Source: Candidatus Accumulibacter similis
Lineage (GTDB): Bacteria > Pseudomonadota > Gammaproteobacteria > Burkholderiales > Rhodocyclaceae
NCBI GenBank assembly: GCA_013347225.1
Contig: CP054595.1
Span: forward strand, 4,584,415 to 4,648,414
Direction: 5' to 3'
Length of the DNA: 64,000 nucleotides
Shown: positions 16,578 to 27,590 of the stretch, piece after piece
How the letters are laid out: each line of letters begins with the position of its first letter
Numbering within the stretch: position 1 is the first letter of the stretch
Position numbers and translations under genes: made by a program
The notes under the pieces: generated by a model
Told to the model about the DNA's origin: nothing
Databases searched by the model: none
What the model saw: only the letters and a program-made list of their open reading frames with translations

Positions 16578-17177
16578 TCACCGGGGTGGCACCGCCATGC
16601 GGGCGCCACCCTGCAGGTCTTCGGCGCTGTTGATGTTGGCAAAGGCCGCCGGCTGATCTTCAAAACTCACCTCGATCAGCGGCAGCGAGCAGAACCAGCG
16701 CTCGACACGTCGCCCGCCAGCCGCGAGATGGGCGCTCAGGGCGGGCAAGGCGCTGCGCCGGCACAGGCAGAAGACCGGCTGCACACGCCCCAGACTGCGC
16801 GCCACCGCCACCTCGGCGCCGCTCTCGTCGAGGGCCGCGCGCAGGCGGGCCACCAGGTCGGTCGGCAGGAAGGGCGAATCGCAGGGAGTCGTCGCCAGCA
16901 GTGGATGGCGGGCGACCGACAGCGCTGCGTGCAGCCCGGCCAGGGGTCCGGCGAAGCCGTCGATCCGGTCGGGGACGACGGCATGACCGAACGCGGCGTA
17001 GCGCTCGCCGTTGCGGTTGGCGTTGATCAGCAGTTCGTCGACCTGTGGCGCCAGGCGGTCGATCACCCAGGCGACCAGCGGCCGGCCGTCGAGTTCCTGC
17101 AGCCCCTTGTCGACTCCGCCCATTCGCCGGCCCAACCCGCCGGCGAGGATGACGCCACTGATTCCGCCATGATCCAT
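16578..17177 (-). CDS. mobA: Molybdenum cofactor guanylyltransferase MobA
   Basis: Transfers GMP from GTP to molybdopterin to make the MGD cofactor of DMSO-reductase-family enzymes. The protein has 199 residues. The nucleotidyltransferase motif ILAGGLGRRMGGVDKGL is near the N-terminus, with TTPCDSPFLPTDLV supplying the metal-binding Asp and NINSAEDL near the end. ATG 17177 (MDHGGISG) is chosen because it leaves 8 residues before the first strand. A tungstate transporter (tupABC) elsewhere in the window fits an organism that uses Mo/W-pterin enzymes. Confidence 0.92.
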   Translation of the reverse strand: MDHGGISGVILAGGLGRRMGGVDKGLQELDGRPLVAWVIDRLAPQVDELLINANRNGERYAAFGHAVVPDRIDGFAGPLAGLHAALSVARHPLLATTPCDSPFLPTDLVARLRAALDESGAEVAVARSLGRVQPVFCLCRRSALPALSAHLAAGGRRVERWFCSLPLIEVSFEDQPAAFANINSAEDLQGGARMAVPPR

Positions 17178-17381
17178 GCAGCGGATTCTACGCCACCTGC
17201 CCGCCGACCGGCGGCGCACCGCCGCGCCAGCTCCGGGACGTCCGGCAAGGATTATCCGCCGGATCTAGAATGACGCTGTCGCGCCCGCGCGCGGTCCGCC
17301 CGTCGCTGCTGCCTGCCGGCCAGTGCAGGCCGGCGCCGCCAGCTTCTGCCGTACCAACCCTCTACCAGAAAGCTCAACCCC

Positions 17382-18545
17382 ATGCGACCCTCTCCTCTCG
17401 CCGGCCTGCGCGTGCTCGACCTGACGCGTCTGTTGCCGGGTCCGCTTGCCAGCATGCACCTCGCCGACCTCGGCGCCGACGTGATCAAGGTCGAGGACAC
17501 CGGCGCCGGCGACTACGCGCGCAGCGCCGGTGCGGTTCACGGCGCCGTCAGCTACTTCCAGCTGGTCAATCGCAACAAGCGCAGCCTCCGGCTCGACCTC
17601 AAGCAGGCAGCCGGCGTCGACACCTTCATGCGTCTGGCGACGACTGCCGACGTCATCCTCGAGGGCTTCCGGCCCGGCGTGGTGGACAAGCTGGGAATCG
17701 GCTATGCGGCGGTGGCGGCAATCAACCCGCGCATCGCCTACTGCGCCATCACCGGCTACGGCCAGGATGGGCCGTACCGTGACCGCGCCGGCCACGACCT
17801 CAACTACCTCGGCTACTGTGGTCTGCTCGACCAGATCGGCACCGCCGGCGCTGCGCCGGCGATCCCCAACTTCCAGATCGGCGACCTGCTCGGCGGTTCG
17901 TTGAGTGCGCTCGTCGGCGTCCTCGCCGCCGTCATCGACGCGCGCGCGACGGGCCATGGTCGCTACGTCGATGTTTCGATGACCGACGCCGTCTTCGCCC
18001 ACACGCTGTTTCCGCTGCTCGCCGTGCTCGCTCTCGGCCATGCCGTGCCACGCGGCGAAGACGTGCTCTCCGGCGGCATGCCGAGCTATGGCGTCTATGC
18101 GACGCGCGACGGCCGCCATCTGGCGGTCAGTGCGATGGAACCGAAGTTCTGGCAGATGCTGTGTGCGGCCATCGGGCGTCCCGATCTTGCCCCTTTCGCC
18201 TTCGCCACCGGCGCCGAGGGCCGGCGCATCCGCAGCGAACTCGAGGCGGCTTTCGCCAGCCGCAGCCTGGCCGACTGGAGCGCGTTGTTCGAGCAGGTGG
18301 ACTGTTGCGTGACGCCGGTCCTGCGCTTCGAGGAAAGCATGGAGAACGAACACCTGCAGGCCCGCGGCATGCTCGTCGAAGTCAATGGCGTGCGCCAGTT
18401 CGCGCCGCCGTTCAAGATCAGCGAGTTGCCTTTCTCGGCCCGCCTGCCACCCCCCGAGGCCGGCGAGCACAGCGACGAAATCCTGCGTGCCAGCGGCTTC
18501 AGCGGCGACGAGATCGCCCGCCTGCGCGCGCAGAAGGTGATCTGA
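17382..18545 (+). CDS. CaiB/BaiF CoA-transferase family protein, alpha-methylacyl-CoA racemase-like
   Basis: A 387-residue family III CoA-transferase fold. It opens with PLAGLRVLDLTRLLPGPLASMHLADLGADVIKVE. The motif AGHDLNYLGYCG contains the His that acts as catalytic base in methylacyl-CoA racemase, and NFQIGDLLGG contains the second catalytic Asp region. The size is that of AMACR (about 360-390 aa) rather than of formyl-CoA transferases. It probably epimerises 2-methylacyl-CoA esters, which would fit branched-chain or propionyl-derived acyl-CoA metabolism. It stands alone, 168 bp before a SulP gene. Confidence 0.85.
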   Translation: MRPSPLAGLRVLDLTRLLPGPLASMHLADLGADVIKVEDTGAGDYARSAGAVHGAVSYFQLVNRNKRSLRLDLKQAAGVDTFMRLATTADVILEGFRPGVVDKLGIGYAAVAAINPRIAYCAITGYGQDGPYRDRAGHDLNYLGYCGLLDQIGTAGAAPAIPNFQIGDLLGGSLSALVGVLAAVIDARATGHGRYVDVSMTDAVFAHTLFPLLAVLALGHAVPRGEDVLSGGMPSYGVYATRDGRHLAVSAMEPKFWQMLCAAIGRPDLAPFAFATGAEGRRIRSELEAAFASRSLADWSALFEQVDCCVTPVLRFEESMENEHLQARGMLVEVNGVRQFAPPFKISELPFSARLPPPEAGEHSDEILRASGFSGDEIARLRAQKVI

Positions 18546-18713
18546 GACCGCCGCGGCTGGCAGGAAGCGCAGCTCGCGCCGGCGGTGCGCTGCCGGCCGG
18601 CCGTCGGCGCGTGCGCCGGGCACGACGGACAGGCAATCCGGTAAGATGGCGCCGCCGGCGCGACAGTCCGTCAGCGCCGCTTCCCGTCCGCGACCCGAGA
18701 AACCAGCCGCAAG

Positions 18714-20522
18714 ATGCCCGCCATTGCCTACCTGAACCGCCTGCTGCCCGGCCTGCAACCGCTGCTCAAGTACCGTGCCGCCGATCTGCCGCACGACATC
18801 AGCGCCGGGCTGGCGGTTGCCGCCGTATCGATCCCGGTCGCCATCGCCTACGCCGAGATCGCCGGGCTCAGTCCCTCCGCCGGCCTCTATTCGTCGATCC
18901 TGCCGCTGATCGTCTACGCACTCGCCGGAACCTCGCGGCAGATGATCATCGGCCCCGATGCCGCCACCTGCGCCATGATCGCCGCCGTCGTCGCGCCGAT
19001 GGCGGCGGGCAACAGCGGCCTCTACCTCTCGTTCAGCATCGCCCTGACGCTGCTCACCGGCATCTTCTGCCTGGCCGCCAGCTTCCTGCGCCTCGGCGCG
19101 CTGGCCGATTTCCTCGCCCGGCCAATCCTCGTTGGTCTGCTCAACGGCATCGCGTTGTCGATCATGGTCGGTCAGATCGGCAAGGTCCTCGGCAGCAAGC
19201 CGCAGGCCAGCCGCCTCATCCGCCAGTTGCTGGAAATCCCGGAACTCGTGCTGCAGGCACACATGCCGACGGTGCTGCTGTCGCTCGCCTGCGTCCTGGT
19301 GATGGCGGTGATGCCGCGGCTTTCGCAGCGCCTGCCGGGATCGCTGGTGACGATGGCCCTCGCCGGTCTGGCGGCCTACCTGCTGCGCCTCGACGAGATG
19401 GGCGTGGCGCTGATCGGCCCCGTCGCCAGCGGCCTGCCCTCGCTCGAGTGGCCGGATCTGCAGTTGCACGAGGTGGGCGATCTCGCCGGCGCCGCCGCCG
19501 GCCTGGCGCTGGTGCTGTTCACCAGCGGCATGCTGACCGCGCGCAGCTTTGCCGAGCGCAACCGCTACGACATCGACGTCGATCGCGAATTCGCTGCCTT
19601 CGGCCTCGCCAACATCGTCGCCGCCGTGTCGCAGGGCTTTGCCGTCACCGGCTCGTCCTCGCGCACCGCGGTCAACGACGCCAACGGCGGCCGCACGCAG
19701 ATGGTCGGCATCGTCGCCGCCGTCGCCGTCGCGCTGCTCCTGCTCGCCGGTACCGACTGGCTGGCCTGGCTGCCGATTCCGGCGCTCGGAGTCGTGCTCA
19801 TCTTCGCCTCGTGGTCGCTGCTCGACCTGCAGGTGTTCCGCCGCTACCACCAGGTCGAACGGGCAGCGCTGCTGCTTGGCGCCGTCACCATGCTCGGTGT
19901 CCTCGCCTTCGGCGCCATCAAGGCGATCGTGCTGGCGGTGACGCTCGCCCTGCTGATGTTCGTCCGCCGCGTCGCGCGGCCCGACCTCGAGCAGTTGGTC
20001 ACCGTCCGTGGTCGCCCCGGGCTGTACAACCGGCTGCTCTTTCCGGACGCCAGGCCGATCGACGGGCTCCTCCTGCTGCGCTTCTGCGGGCCGCTCGTGT
20101 TCTTCAACGCCAGCCATTTCCGCAGCGAGGTGCAGCGCGCCATCGCGCGTCAGGCGGCGCCCGTCGAGCGTGTCGTGCTCGACCTGATTCCGATGACCAA
20201 CATCGACATCACCGGCATCGACATGCTCGAGCGGCTCGACGAGGAACTCGCCGTACAGGGAATCGTCCTCACGCTCGCCGGTCGCCAGATCGAGTTTGAG
20301 CGCTGGCTGCAGGTCACCGGACACCCCGACGAATCGCTGCGGCAGCGTGCCTACCCGACGATGCGCCAGGCCATACGGCAATGGCACGGGCGCGACGAAG
20401 GAGCTGCCGAAGAGGATGCCGAGAGCGAGGCCGAAACGGCCGCGCCGACTCGGGAAGCGGTTGCCGAGGCGCCCCCGGCGCGAAGCGACGAGGCTGGCGG
20501 GAATGGCAATGAACGGGCCTGA
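18714..20522 (+). CDS. SulP-family anion transporter with STAS domain
   Basis: A 602-residue membrane transporter (sulfate/bicarbonate/other anion family). The N-terminal region has the SulP signature AAVSIPVAIAYAEIAGLSPSAGLYSSILP, followed by about ten further hydrophobic segments, including GSSSRTAVNDANGGRTQM. A cytoplasmic STAS domain lies at about residues 440-550, with LDLIPMTNIDITGIDML at its phospho-acceptor-like loop. The last 50 residues are Glu/Ala-rich and of low complexity. The substrate cannot be assigned; no carbonic anhydrase or sulfate-assimilation gene is adjacent. Confidence 0.9.
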   Translation: MPAIAYLNRLLPGLQPLLKYRAADLPHDISAGLAVAAVSIPVAIAYAEIAGLSPSAGLYSSILPLIVYALAGTSRQMIIGPDAATCAMIAAVVAPMAAGNSGLYLSFSIALTLLTGIFCLAASFLRLGALADFLARPILVGLLNGIALSIMVGQIGKVLGSKPQASRLIRQLLEIPELVLQAHMPTVLLSLACVLVMAVMPRLSQRLPGSLVTMALAGLAAYLLRLDEMGVALIGPVASGLPSLEWPDLQLHEVGDLAGAAAGLALVLFTSGMLTARSFAERNRYDIDVDREFAAFGLANIVAAVSQGFAVTGSSSRTAVNDANGGRTQMVGIVAAVAVALLLLAGTDWLAWLPIPALGVVLIFASWSLLDLQVFRRYHQVERAALLLGAVTMLGVLAFGAIKAIVLAVTLALLMFVRRVARPDLEQLVTVRGRPGLYNRLLFPDARPIDGLLLLRFCGPLVFFNASHFRSEVQRAIARQAAPVERVVLDLIPMTNIDITGIDMLERLDEELAVQGIVLTLAGRQIEFERWLQVTGHPDESLRQRAYPTMRQAIRQWHGRDEGAAEEDAESEAETAAPTREAVAEAPPARSDEAGGNGNERA

Positions 20523-20706
20523 GCGGGGCTCCGGCTTCGCCGCGCGATGCACCGGGGCGGCGGCAGCCGGCCCGCTGCGCATCGATCGCCGCGACTCCGT
20601 CGCCTGCCCGTTGCCCGGCTGCCGATGCGGGGGCGGCGACCGGCAACAGGCGCGCGCCGCGCAACGGCGGCCGGGCAGCCGGCGATGCCGTGCTCTCGCG
20701 AGCGAA

Positions 20707-20994
20707 TCAGCCGGACGGCTCGGCCTTCTCGTTCTCCAGACCCTTGGCGGTGATCTCCTCGTACAGGTTTGCCATCTTGGCCGCCAGTTCCTGGTACTCG
20801 GGATGCTCCCGGACGACTTTCTGCGCCGCCTGCATGTCGCCAAAGACCCACTCGAGGAAGGCGATGTCGAGTTCGTCGAGCCGCTCACCGGCATCGACCT
20901 TTGCCTTGAGATCGAGCGCCCGTGGCAGACGCTCCCTTTCCAGCCGCTCCAGAATGACTGTCGCGAGGCCCAGACTATCGGATTCCTGACTCAT
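20707..20994 (-). CDS. Small conserved cytosolic protein, function unknown
   Basis: A 95-residue acidic, mostly helical protein (LATVILERLERERLPRALDLKAKVDAGERLDELDIAFLEWVF in two separate stretches, then REHPEYQELAAKMANLYEEI). No signal or membrane segment is present. The ATG at 20994 has an excellent GAGGAGG site six bases upstream. I recognise no named family. Its strong Shine-Dalgarno is complementary over 8 nt to the loop of the small-RNA candidate transcribed divergently about 220 bp away. Confidence 0.75.
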   Translation of the reverse strand: MSQESDSLGLATVILERLERERLPRALDLKAKVDAGERLDELDIAFLEWVFGDMQAAQKVVREHPEYQELAAKMANLYEEITAKGLENEKAEPSG

Positions 20995-21221
20995 TGCACC
21001 CTCCTCTCGGGTCATGGCAGCGACGAACGGCGAGGTTCCGCAGTGGTCTGCCGGGATCAACAAAGCTTGCGCGACGAATCATGCCAGCTTCCAGCGGCCC
21101 AAGGCAAGAGAGCCCGGTCGCCCCGGCGCGCACACGCGCTGACGGCGAGTCACAGGCCGTTACAGAAGGGGACAGAGCGGCAACAGACTGTCCGGCCGGT
21201 GATTGTTATTCTTCGCTCCGT
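20995..21221. other. Non-coding stretch between divergent genes
   Basis: This is the first part of a 434-bp gap between the small conserved gene and the M16 protease. It contains a 6-bp hairpin (21170-21175 with 21188-21193). Frames crossing it have no recognisable protein. The rest of the gap holds the small-RNA candidate and the protease leader. Confidence 0.4.
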
Positions 21222-21306
21222 CGCTGCCAGACTCTCCTCCCCCCTCCTCCGTATGGCAGCGATGCAGTACCCGGCCCGCGCAGCCCTCCCTCTGTGCGGG
21301 CCTTTT
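21215..21306 (+). ncRNA. Candidate small RNA with CCUCC anti-Shine-Dalgarno loops and intrinsic terminator
   Basis: Two hairpins lie in tandem with no coding potential. Hairpin 1 has perfect 8-bp arms (21222-21229, 21254-21261) and a 24-nt pyrimidine-rich loop that contains CTCCTCC twice (21234-21240 and 21244-21250). Hairpin 2 has 11-bp arms with one G-U pair (21273-21283, 21292-21302) and an 8-nt loop that again contains CCTCC, followed by TTTT: a standard intrinsic terminator. No plus-strand gene precedes it for ~0.7 kb. Loops exposing CCUCC are typical of small RNAs that pair with ribosome-binding sites. The 5' end is a guess, since no clear promoter is seen. The alternative is a leader attenuator of the downstream protease. 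Confidence 0.5.
21273..21306 (+). terminator. Intrinsic terminator upstream of the M16 protease gene
   Basis: An 11-bp GC-rich stem with one G-U wobble and an 8-nt loop is followed directly by TTTTCC. It lies 122 bp before the protease ATG and far from any upstream plus-strand gene. It must therefore end a short transcript or regulate read-through. Confidence 0.65.
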
Positions 21307-21428
21307 CCATTCTGGCAGCCGGTCGTCGGCCGACCGCGGCGATCTGCCAGGCTCTTCCCTGCCGCCCCGGCAAGTGCGCGCCAAGGCTGGCCGCCAGCGC
21401 GGTGGCGGTGAGCCACATGGAGCACGCG

Positions 21429-24170
<2,742 letters not shown>

Positions 24171-24190
24171 GCCCGGCGCAGAGTCGCTGA

Positions 24191-24229
24191 CCGGACTCGC
24201 CCGCTGGCTGCAGCCGCCGCCGAGTCCGG
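24191..24229. terminator. Inverted repeat between M16 protease and mscL
   Basis: Perfect 9-bp arms (24191-24199 and 24221-24229) with a 21-nt spacer sit between convergent genes. There is no U-run on either strand, so its role as a terminator is tentative. Confidence 0.35.
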
Positions 24230-24243
24230 CGGGCCAGGCGGGG

Positions 24244-24684
24244 TCACTTCTTCAGGCTGTCGCGGATCTCGCGCAGGAGGAGGACTTCCTCGGCGGCTTC
24301 CGGAGCGGCCGCCGGCGGCGCCGCGGACTCGGGCGCGGTCCGCTTGAGACGGTTCATCTGCTTGATCATGATGAAGATGATGAACGCGAGAATGATGAAG
24401 TTGACAAGGACCGTCAGGAAGCTGCCGTAGGCGAAGACCGGAACCTGCGCCTTCTTCAGCGCATCGAGCGTCGTTGCCGTGCCTTCCGGAACCGTTCCGA
24501 GAATCAGGAACATCCCCGAGAAGTCCAGCCTGCCGCCCATGATCCCGGCAACGAGGGGCATGATCAGGTCGGCCACCACAGACTCGACGATCTTGCCAAA
24601 GGCCCCGCCGATGATCACGCCAACCGCGAGATCCATGACGTTGCCCTTCATGGCGAATTCCTTGAACTCCTGCAGCATGCTCAT
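24244..24684 (-). CDS. mscL: Large-conductance mechanosensitive channel MscL
   Basis: The homopentameric inner-membrane channel that opens under high membrane tension during hypo-osmotic shock. The 146 residues carry the family opening LQEFKEFAMKGNVMDLAVGVIIGGAFGKIVESVVADLIMP (in two stretches), a periplasmic loop, the second helix YGSFLTVLVNFIILAFIIFI, and the C-terminal helix ending LLREIRDSLKK. An AAGGAG site precedes the ATG. It is monocistronic and converges on the M16 protease gene. Confidence 0.96.
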   Translation of the reverse strand: MSMLQEFKEFAMKGNVMDLAVGVIIGGAFGKIVESVVADLIMPLVAGIMGGRLDFSGMFLILGTVPEGTATTLDALKKAQVPVFAYGSFLTVLVNFIILAFIIFIMIKQMNRLKRTAPESAAPPAAAPEAAEEVLLLREIRDSLKK

Positions 24685-25060
24685 TGCATCTCCTTCTCGT
24701 CACGTGATAGGTACGGTTCGGCGACAGTCTACACAATCCACCGATGCCGCGGGGCTACTGATTGACTTCGACTCACCGACGGGCAGGCAGCGTTGCCCGG
24801 CAGCCAGAGCACTCCTCGTTCGACGAACGGTCGTTCGACCCGACGCCTGCCGAAGACTCGATCGATCGCGTGTCGCAACGCGTCGAGAGGCCGGGCCGGC
24901 GCCGATACGATACCGCCGCGGAAGAATCGTCCTCGCAAATTTGCAGGAATTTACCGCTGCGGCTCACCGGCGGCCGCCAGCGTGCAAGATCGAAGAATTC
25001 CGCATACCGTCCGCGAATCGCCAGCGACGACGGCAAGCAAGCGTCCTCGCGCTGCAGCAG
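24685..25060. other. 376-bp intergenic region between mscL and the aminotransferase gene
   Basis: No convincing gene is present; open frames here show no family resemblance. The one visible pattern is CGTTCGAC repeated with a 15-bp period (24817-24824 and 24832-24839). The first copy is part of the palindrome CGTTCG-A-CGAACG (24817-24829), which could be an operator. The mscL promoter presumably lies near its right-hand start. Confidence 0.4.
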
Positions 25061-26218
25061 CTACAGGCGGCGCAGACGTTCGCCGGCGGCGGCGAGCGTC
25101 GCCTCCTGCTTGGCGAAGCAGAAGCGGACGACGCGGTCATCGACACCATCGTGCCGGAAGACCGAGACCGGGATCGCTGCCACGCCGGCCTCGCGCGTCA
25201 ACCAGCAGGCGAACTCGCGATCGGGGAGGTCGGAAATCGCCCCGTAACGGGCAAGCTGGAAGTAGGTTCCGTGACAGGGAAGCAATTCGAAGCGCGAGGC
25301 CGCGAGTTGCTGCCGGAAGAACTCACGTTTCGCCTGGTAAAAGCCCGCCAGCCCGAGGTGGCGCGACGCGTCCTGCATGTACTCGGCGATGCCGAACTGG
25401 CACGGCGTGTTGACCGTGAACACGTTGAACTGATGCACCTTGCGGAACTCGCTCGTCAGTTCCTGCGCGGCGAGGACGTAGCCGACCTTCCAGCCGGTGA
25501 TGTGGTAGGTCTTGCCGAAGGAAGAGACGACGATGCTGCGCGCCGCGAGTTCGGTGTGGGCGGCGACGCTGGCGTGCCGGCGACCGTCGAAGACGATGTG
25601 CTCGTAGACCTCGTCGGCCAGGACGACGATGTCGGAGCCGCGCGTGAGCTCGGCGAGTCGATCGAGATCGTCGCCGCGCAACAGGCTGCCGGTCGGGTTG
25701 TGCGGCGAGTTGATGATGATCATCCGCGTGCGTGGCCCGACCAGCGAGCGCACCTCATCCCAGTCCGGTCGGTAGTCGGGAAAACGCAGGCTGGCGAAGA
25801 CCGCCCTGCCGCCGACCGTCTCGATCGCCGGTACGTAGCTGTCGTAGACCGGCTCGAAGACGACCACCTCGTCGCCCGCCCGGACGAACGCGGCAATGGC
25901 GGTGAAGATCGCCTGCGTCGCCCCGGCAGTGACGGTGATCTCGCCTTCGACATCGTAATCTGCGCCATAGAGCGCACGCACCTTGCCGGCAATCGCCGTG
26001 CGCAGTTCGATGATGCCGGACATCGGCGGATACTGGTTTCTGCCGGCGCGCATCGCACGGCAGGTCGCTTCGAAGAGCGCCGCTTCCGCCTGGAAATCGG
26101 GGAAGCCCTGCGACAGGTTGATCGCGCCGCAGTCGGCGGCAAGCCGCGACATGACGGTGAAGATGGTGGTCCCGACTTGCGGGAGTTTCGAGTCCACGGC
26201 AACGGCAGACTGCTGCAT
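25061..26218 (-). CDS. Class I PLP aminotransferase, methionine aminotransferase (YbdL) type
   Basis: A 385-residue fold-type I aminotransferase. The motif SFGKTYHITGWKVGY contains the Schiff-base lysine. INSPHNPTG binds the cofactor ring region and VLADEVYEHIVF the substrate side. The N-terminal GTTIFTVMSRLAADCGAINLSQGFPDF and the AGRNQYPPMSG stretch are typical of the KAT/YbdL subgroup, which prefers methionine and aromatic amino acids. The ATG at 26218 (MQQSAVAV) removes an implausible upstream extension. It is divergent from the PHB depolymerase with 175 bp between. Confidence 0.88.
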   Translation of the reverse strand: MQQSAVAVDSKLPQVGTTIFTVMSRLAADCGAINLSQGFPDFQAEAALFEATCRAMRAGRNQYPPMSGIIELRTAIAGKVRALYGADYDVEGEITVTAGATQAIFTAIAAFVRAGDEVVVFEPVYDSYVPAIETVGGRAVFASLRFPDYRPDWDEVRSLVGPRTRMIIINSPHNPTGSLLRGDDLDRLAELTRGSDIVVLADEVYEHIVFDGRRHASVAAHTELAARSIVVSSFGKTYHITGWKVGYVLAAQELTSEFRKVHQFNVFTVNTPCQFGIAEYMQDASRHLGLAGFYQAKREFFRQQLAASRFELLPCHGTYFQLARYGAISDLPDREFACWLTREAGVAAIPVSVFRHDGVDDRVVRFCFAKQEATLAAAGERLRRL

Positions 26219-26393
26219 GACGATCCGCGCCGGGCGCGGCCAGGAGTGAGCGAGCGCACAGTGTAAAGGGGCGGCAGCCGGGCAACAAGGCGTGCCGTTC
26301 GGCACCCGCGCCGGTGCAGGGACACCGGCAGGCGCACGGGCGATCTGCTAGCATTCGCCGCTGGCGATCGTCCCCCTTCTGGAAGTCACTTCG

Positions 26394-27590
26394 ATGAACA
26401 CGCACCCCGGCTCGTGGCGCGGCCTCGCCGCCGTGCTGCTCCTCGCCATCGTCAGCAGCACCCGGCCGGGGCTCGCCGCCCCGCCGATGCCCGCACTCGG
26501 GGCGGACCTGGGCCAGTTGACGGTGTCGGGAGTCTCGTCAGGCGGCTACATGGCGGTCCAGTTCCAGGTGGCGCATTCGGGCCTCGTGCGCGGCGCGGGC
26601 GTCCTCGCCGGCGGTCCCTACGATTGTGCCGAAGGTTCGGTTTGGCGGGCGCTCACGCGCTGCATGTCACCTTCGTGGTGGGCGCCGCTGCCCGTGGTTG
26701 GCGAACTGCGCGCGCGTGCCGAGGCACTCGCGCTGGCTGGGCGAATCGACCCGCCGGACAACCTGCGCGACGACCAGGTGTGGCTTCTCTCCGGCGGCAA
26801 GGACGACAAGGTGACGACCGCGGTCGTCGAGCAGCTCGCAGCCTTCCTTGGCCAGTGGCTGCCAGCGGCGGCGATCCGTTTCGTGCGGGTGCCCGAGGCA
26901 GCGCACGCAATGATCTCGATCGCCGACCCCCGGGCCGCGAGCTGCGGCAGCACGGCATCGCCCTACATCAACCGCTGCGGCGAGCTCGATCCTGCCGGGG
27001 AAATGCTCGGCCACATGCTCGGCCCGTTGCAGCCTCCGGCGGCCGACAGCCACGGCGAGATGCTGACCTTTGACCAGCGAGCCTTCGCGACTGGACAGGC
27101 GGTCGATTCCGGACTCGCCGACGAAGCCTATCTCTACGTTCCGACCGCCTGCCGCCAATCCCCGTGCCGCGTGCATGTCGCTTTCCACGGCTGCCGCCAG
27201 AGCGCCGTGCAGATCGGCCGGCGCTTCGTCGACGGCGCCGGCTACAACCGCTGGGCCGACAGCAACCGCCTGCTCGTCCTCTACCCGCAGACCGCGCCGC
27301 GCCACGGGCCGGCGTTCGGCTCGTGGAAATGGATCAGCAACCCCTTCGCCTGCTGGGACTGGTGGGGCTACACCGGCAGCGACTACCCGACCCGCGACGG
27401 TCTGCAGATCAGGGCGGTGCGCGCGATGCTCGAGCGGCTGGCAGAGCCGCGCCAGCCCCAGTCGGCACCGGCAGCGGCGACCACCGCGCACCCTGCCGCA
27501 ATTGAACGGAAGAACGGCGGGCCGGCGACCACGCCCGCGGTACAGCCCGCCGGTGACGGCACCTACAGGGGAGGAATGCGCAGCACCTGA
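26394..27590 (+). CDS. Periplasmic-type poly(3-hydroxybutyrate) depolymerase/esterase
   Basis: A predicted serine hydrolase that cleaves PHB or its oligomers outside the cytoplasm, 398 residues with a Sec signal (hydrophobic core at residues 10-21, LAA cleavage region). The nucleophile is S48 in GVSSGGY. The other triad members are probably D137/138 in SGGKDDKV and H171 in PEAAHAM. This layout resembles the periplasmic Rhodospirillum rubrum depolymerase (family knowledge). A second conserved block CRVHVAFHGCRQS...WADSNRLLVLYPQ follows. The C-terminal ~45 residues are Pro/Ala-rich and low in complexity. Its last 28 bp overlap the antisense end of the kbp-like gene. Confidence 0.85.
   Translation: MNTHPGSWRGLAAVLLLAIVSSTRPGLAAPPMPALGADLGQLTVSGVSSGGYMAVQFQVAHSGLVRGAGVLAGGPYDCAEGSVWRALTRCMSPSWWAPLPVVGELRARAEALALAGRIDPPDNLRDDQVWLLSGGKDDKVTTAVVEQLAAFLGQWLPAAAIRFVRVPEAAHAMISIADPRAASCGSTASPYINRCGELDPAGEMLGHMLGPLQPPAADSHGEMLTFDQRAFATGQAVDSGLADEAYLYVPTACRQSPCRVHVAFHGCRQSAVQIGRRFVDGAGYNRWADSNRLLVLYPQTAPRHGPAFGSWKWISNPFACWDWWGYTGSDYPTRDGLQIRAVRAMLERLAEPRQPQSAPAAATTAHPAAIERKNGGPATTPAVQPAGDGTYRGGMRST

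Noticed and set aside
17265..20894. Open frame of about 1,200 codons on the minus strand opposite the CoA-transferase and SulP genes
   Set aside because: It is a mirror of highly GC-rich coding DNA, with no recognisable domain; the plus-strand genes carry complete family motifs.
21307..21428. In-frame N-terminal extension of the M16 protease reaching back past 21000
   Set aside because: The extension crosses the terminator hairpin and would bury the signal peptide. ATG 21429 has a good GGAG site and starts the signal sequence.
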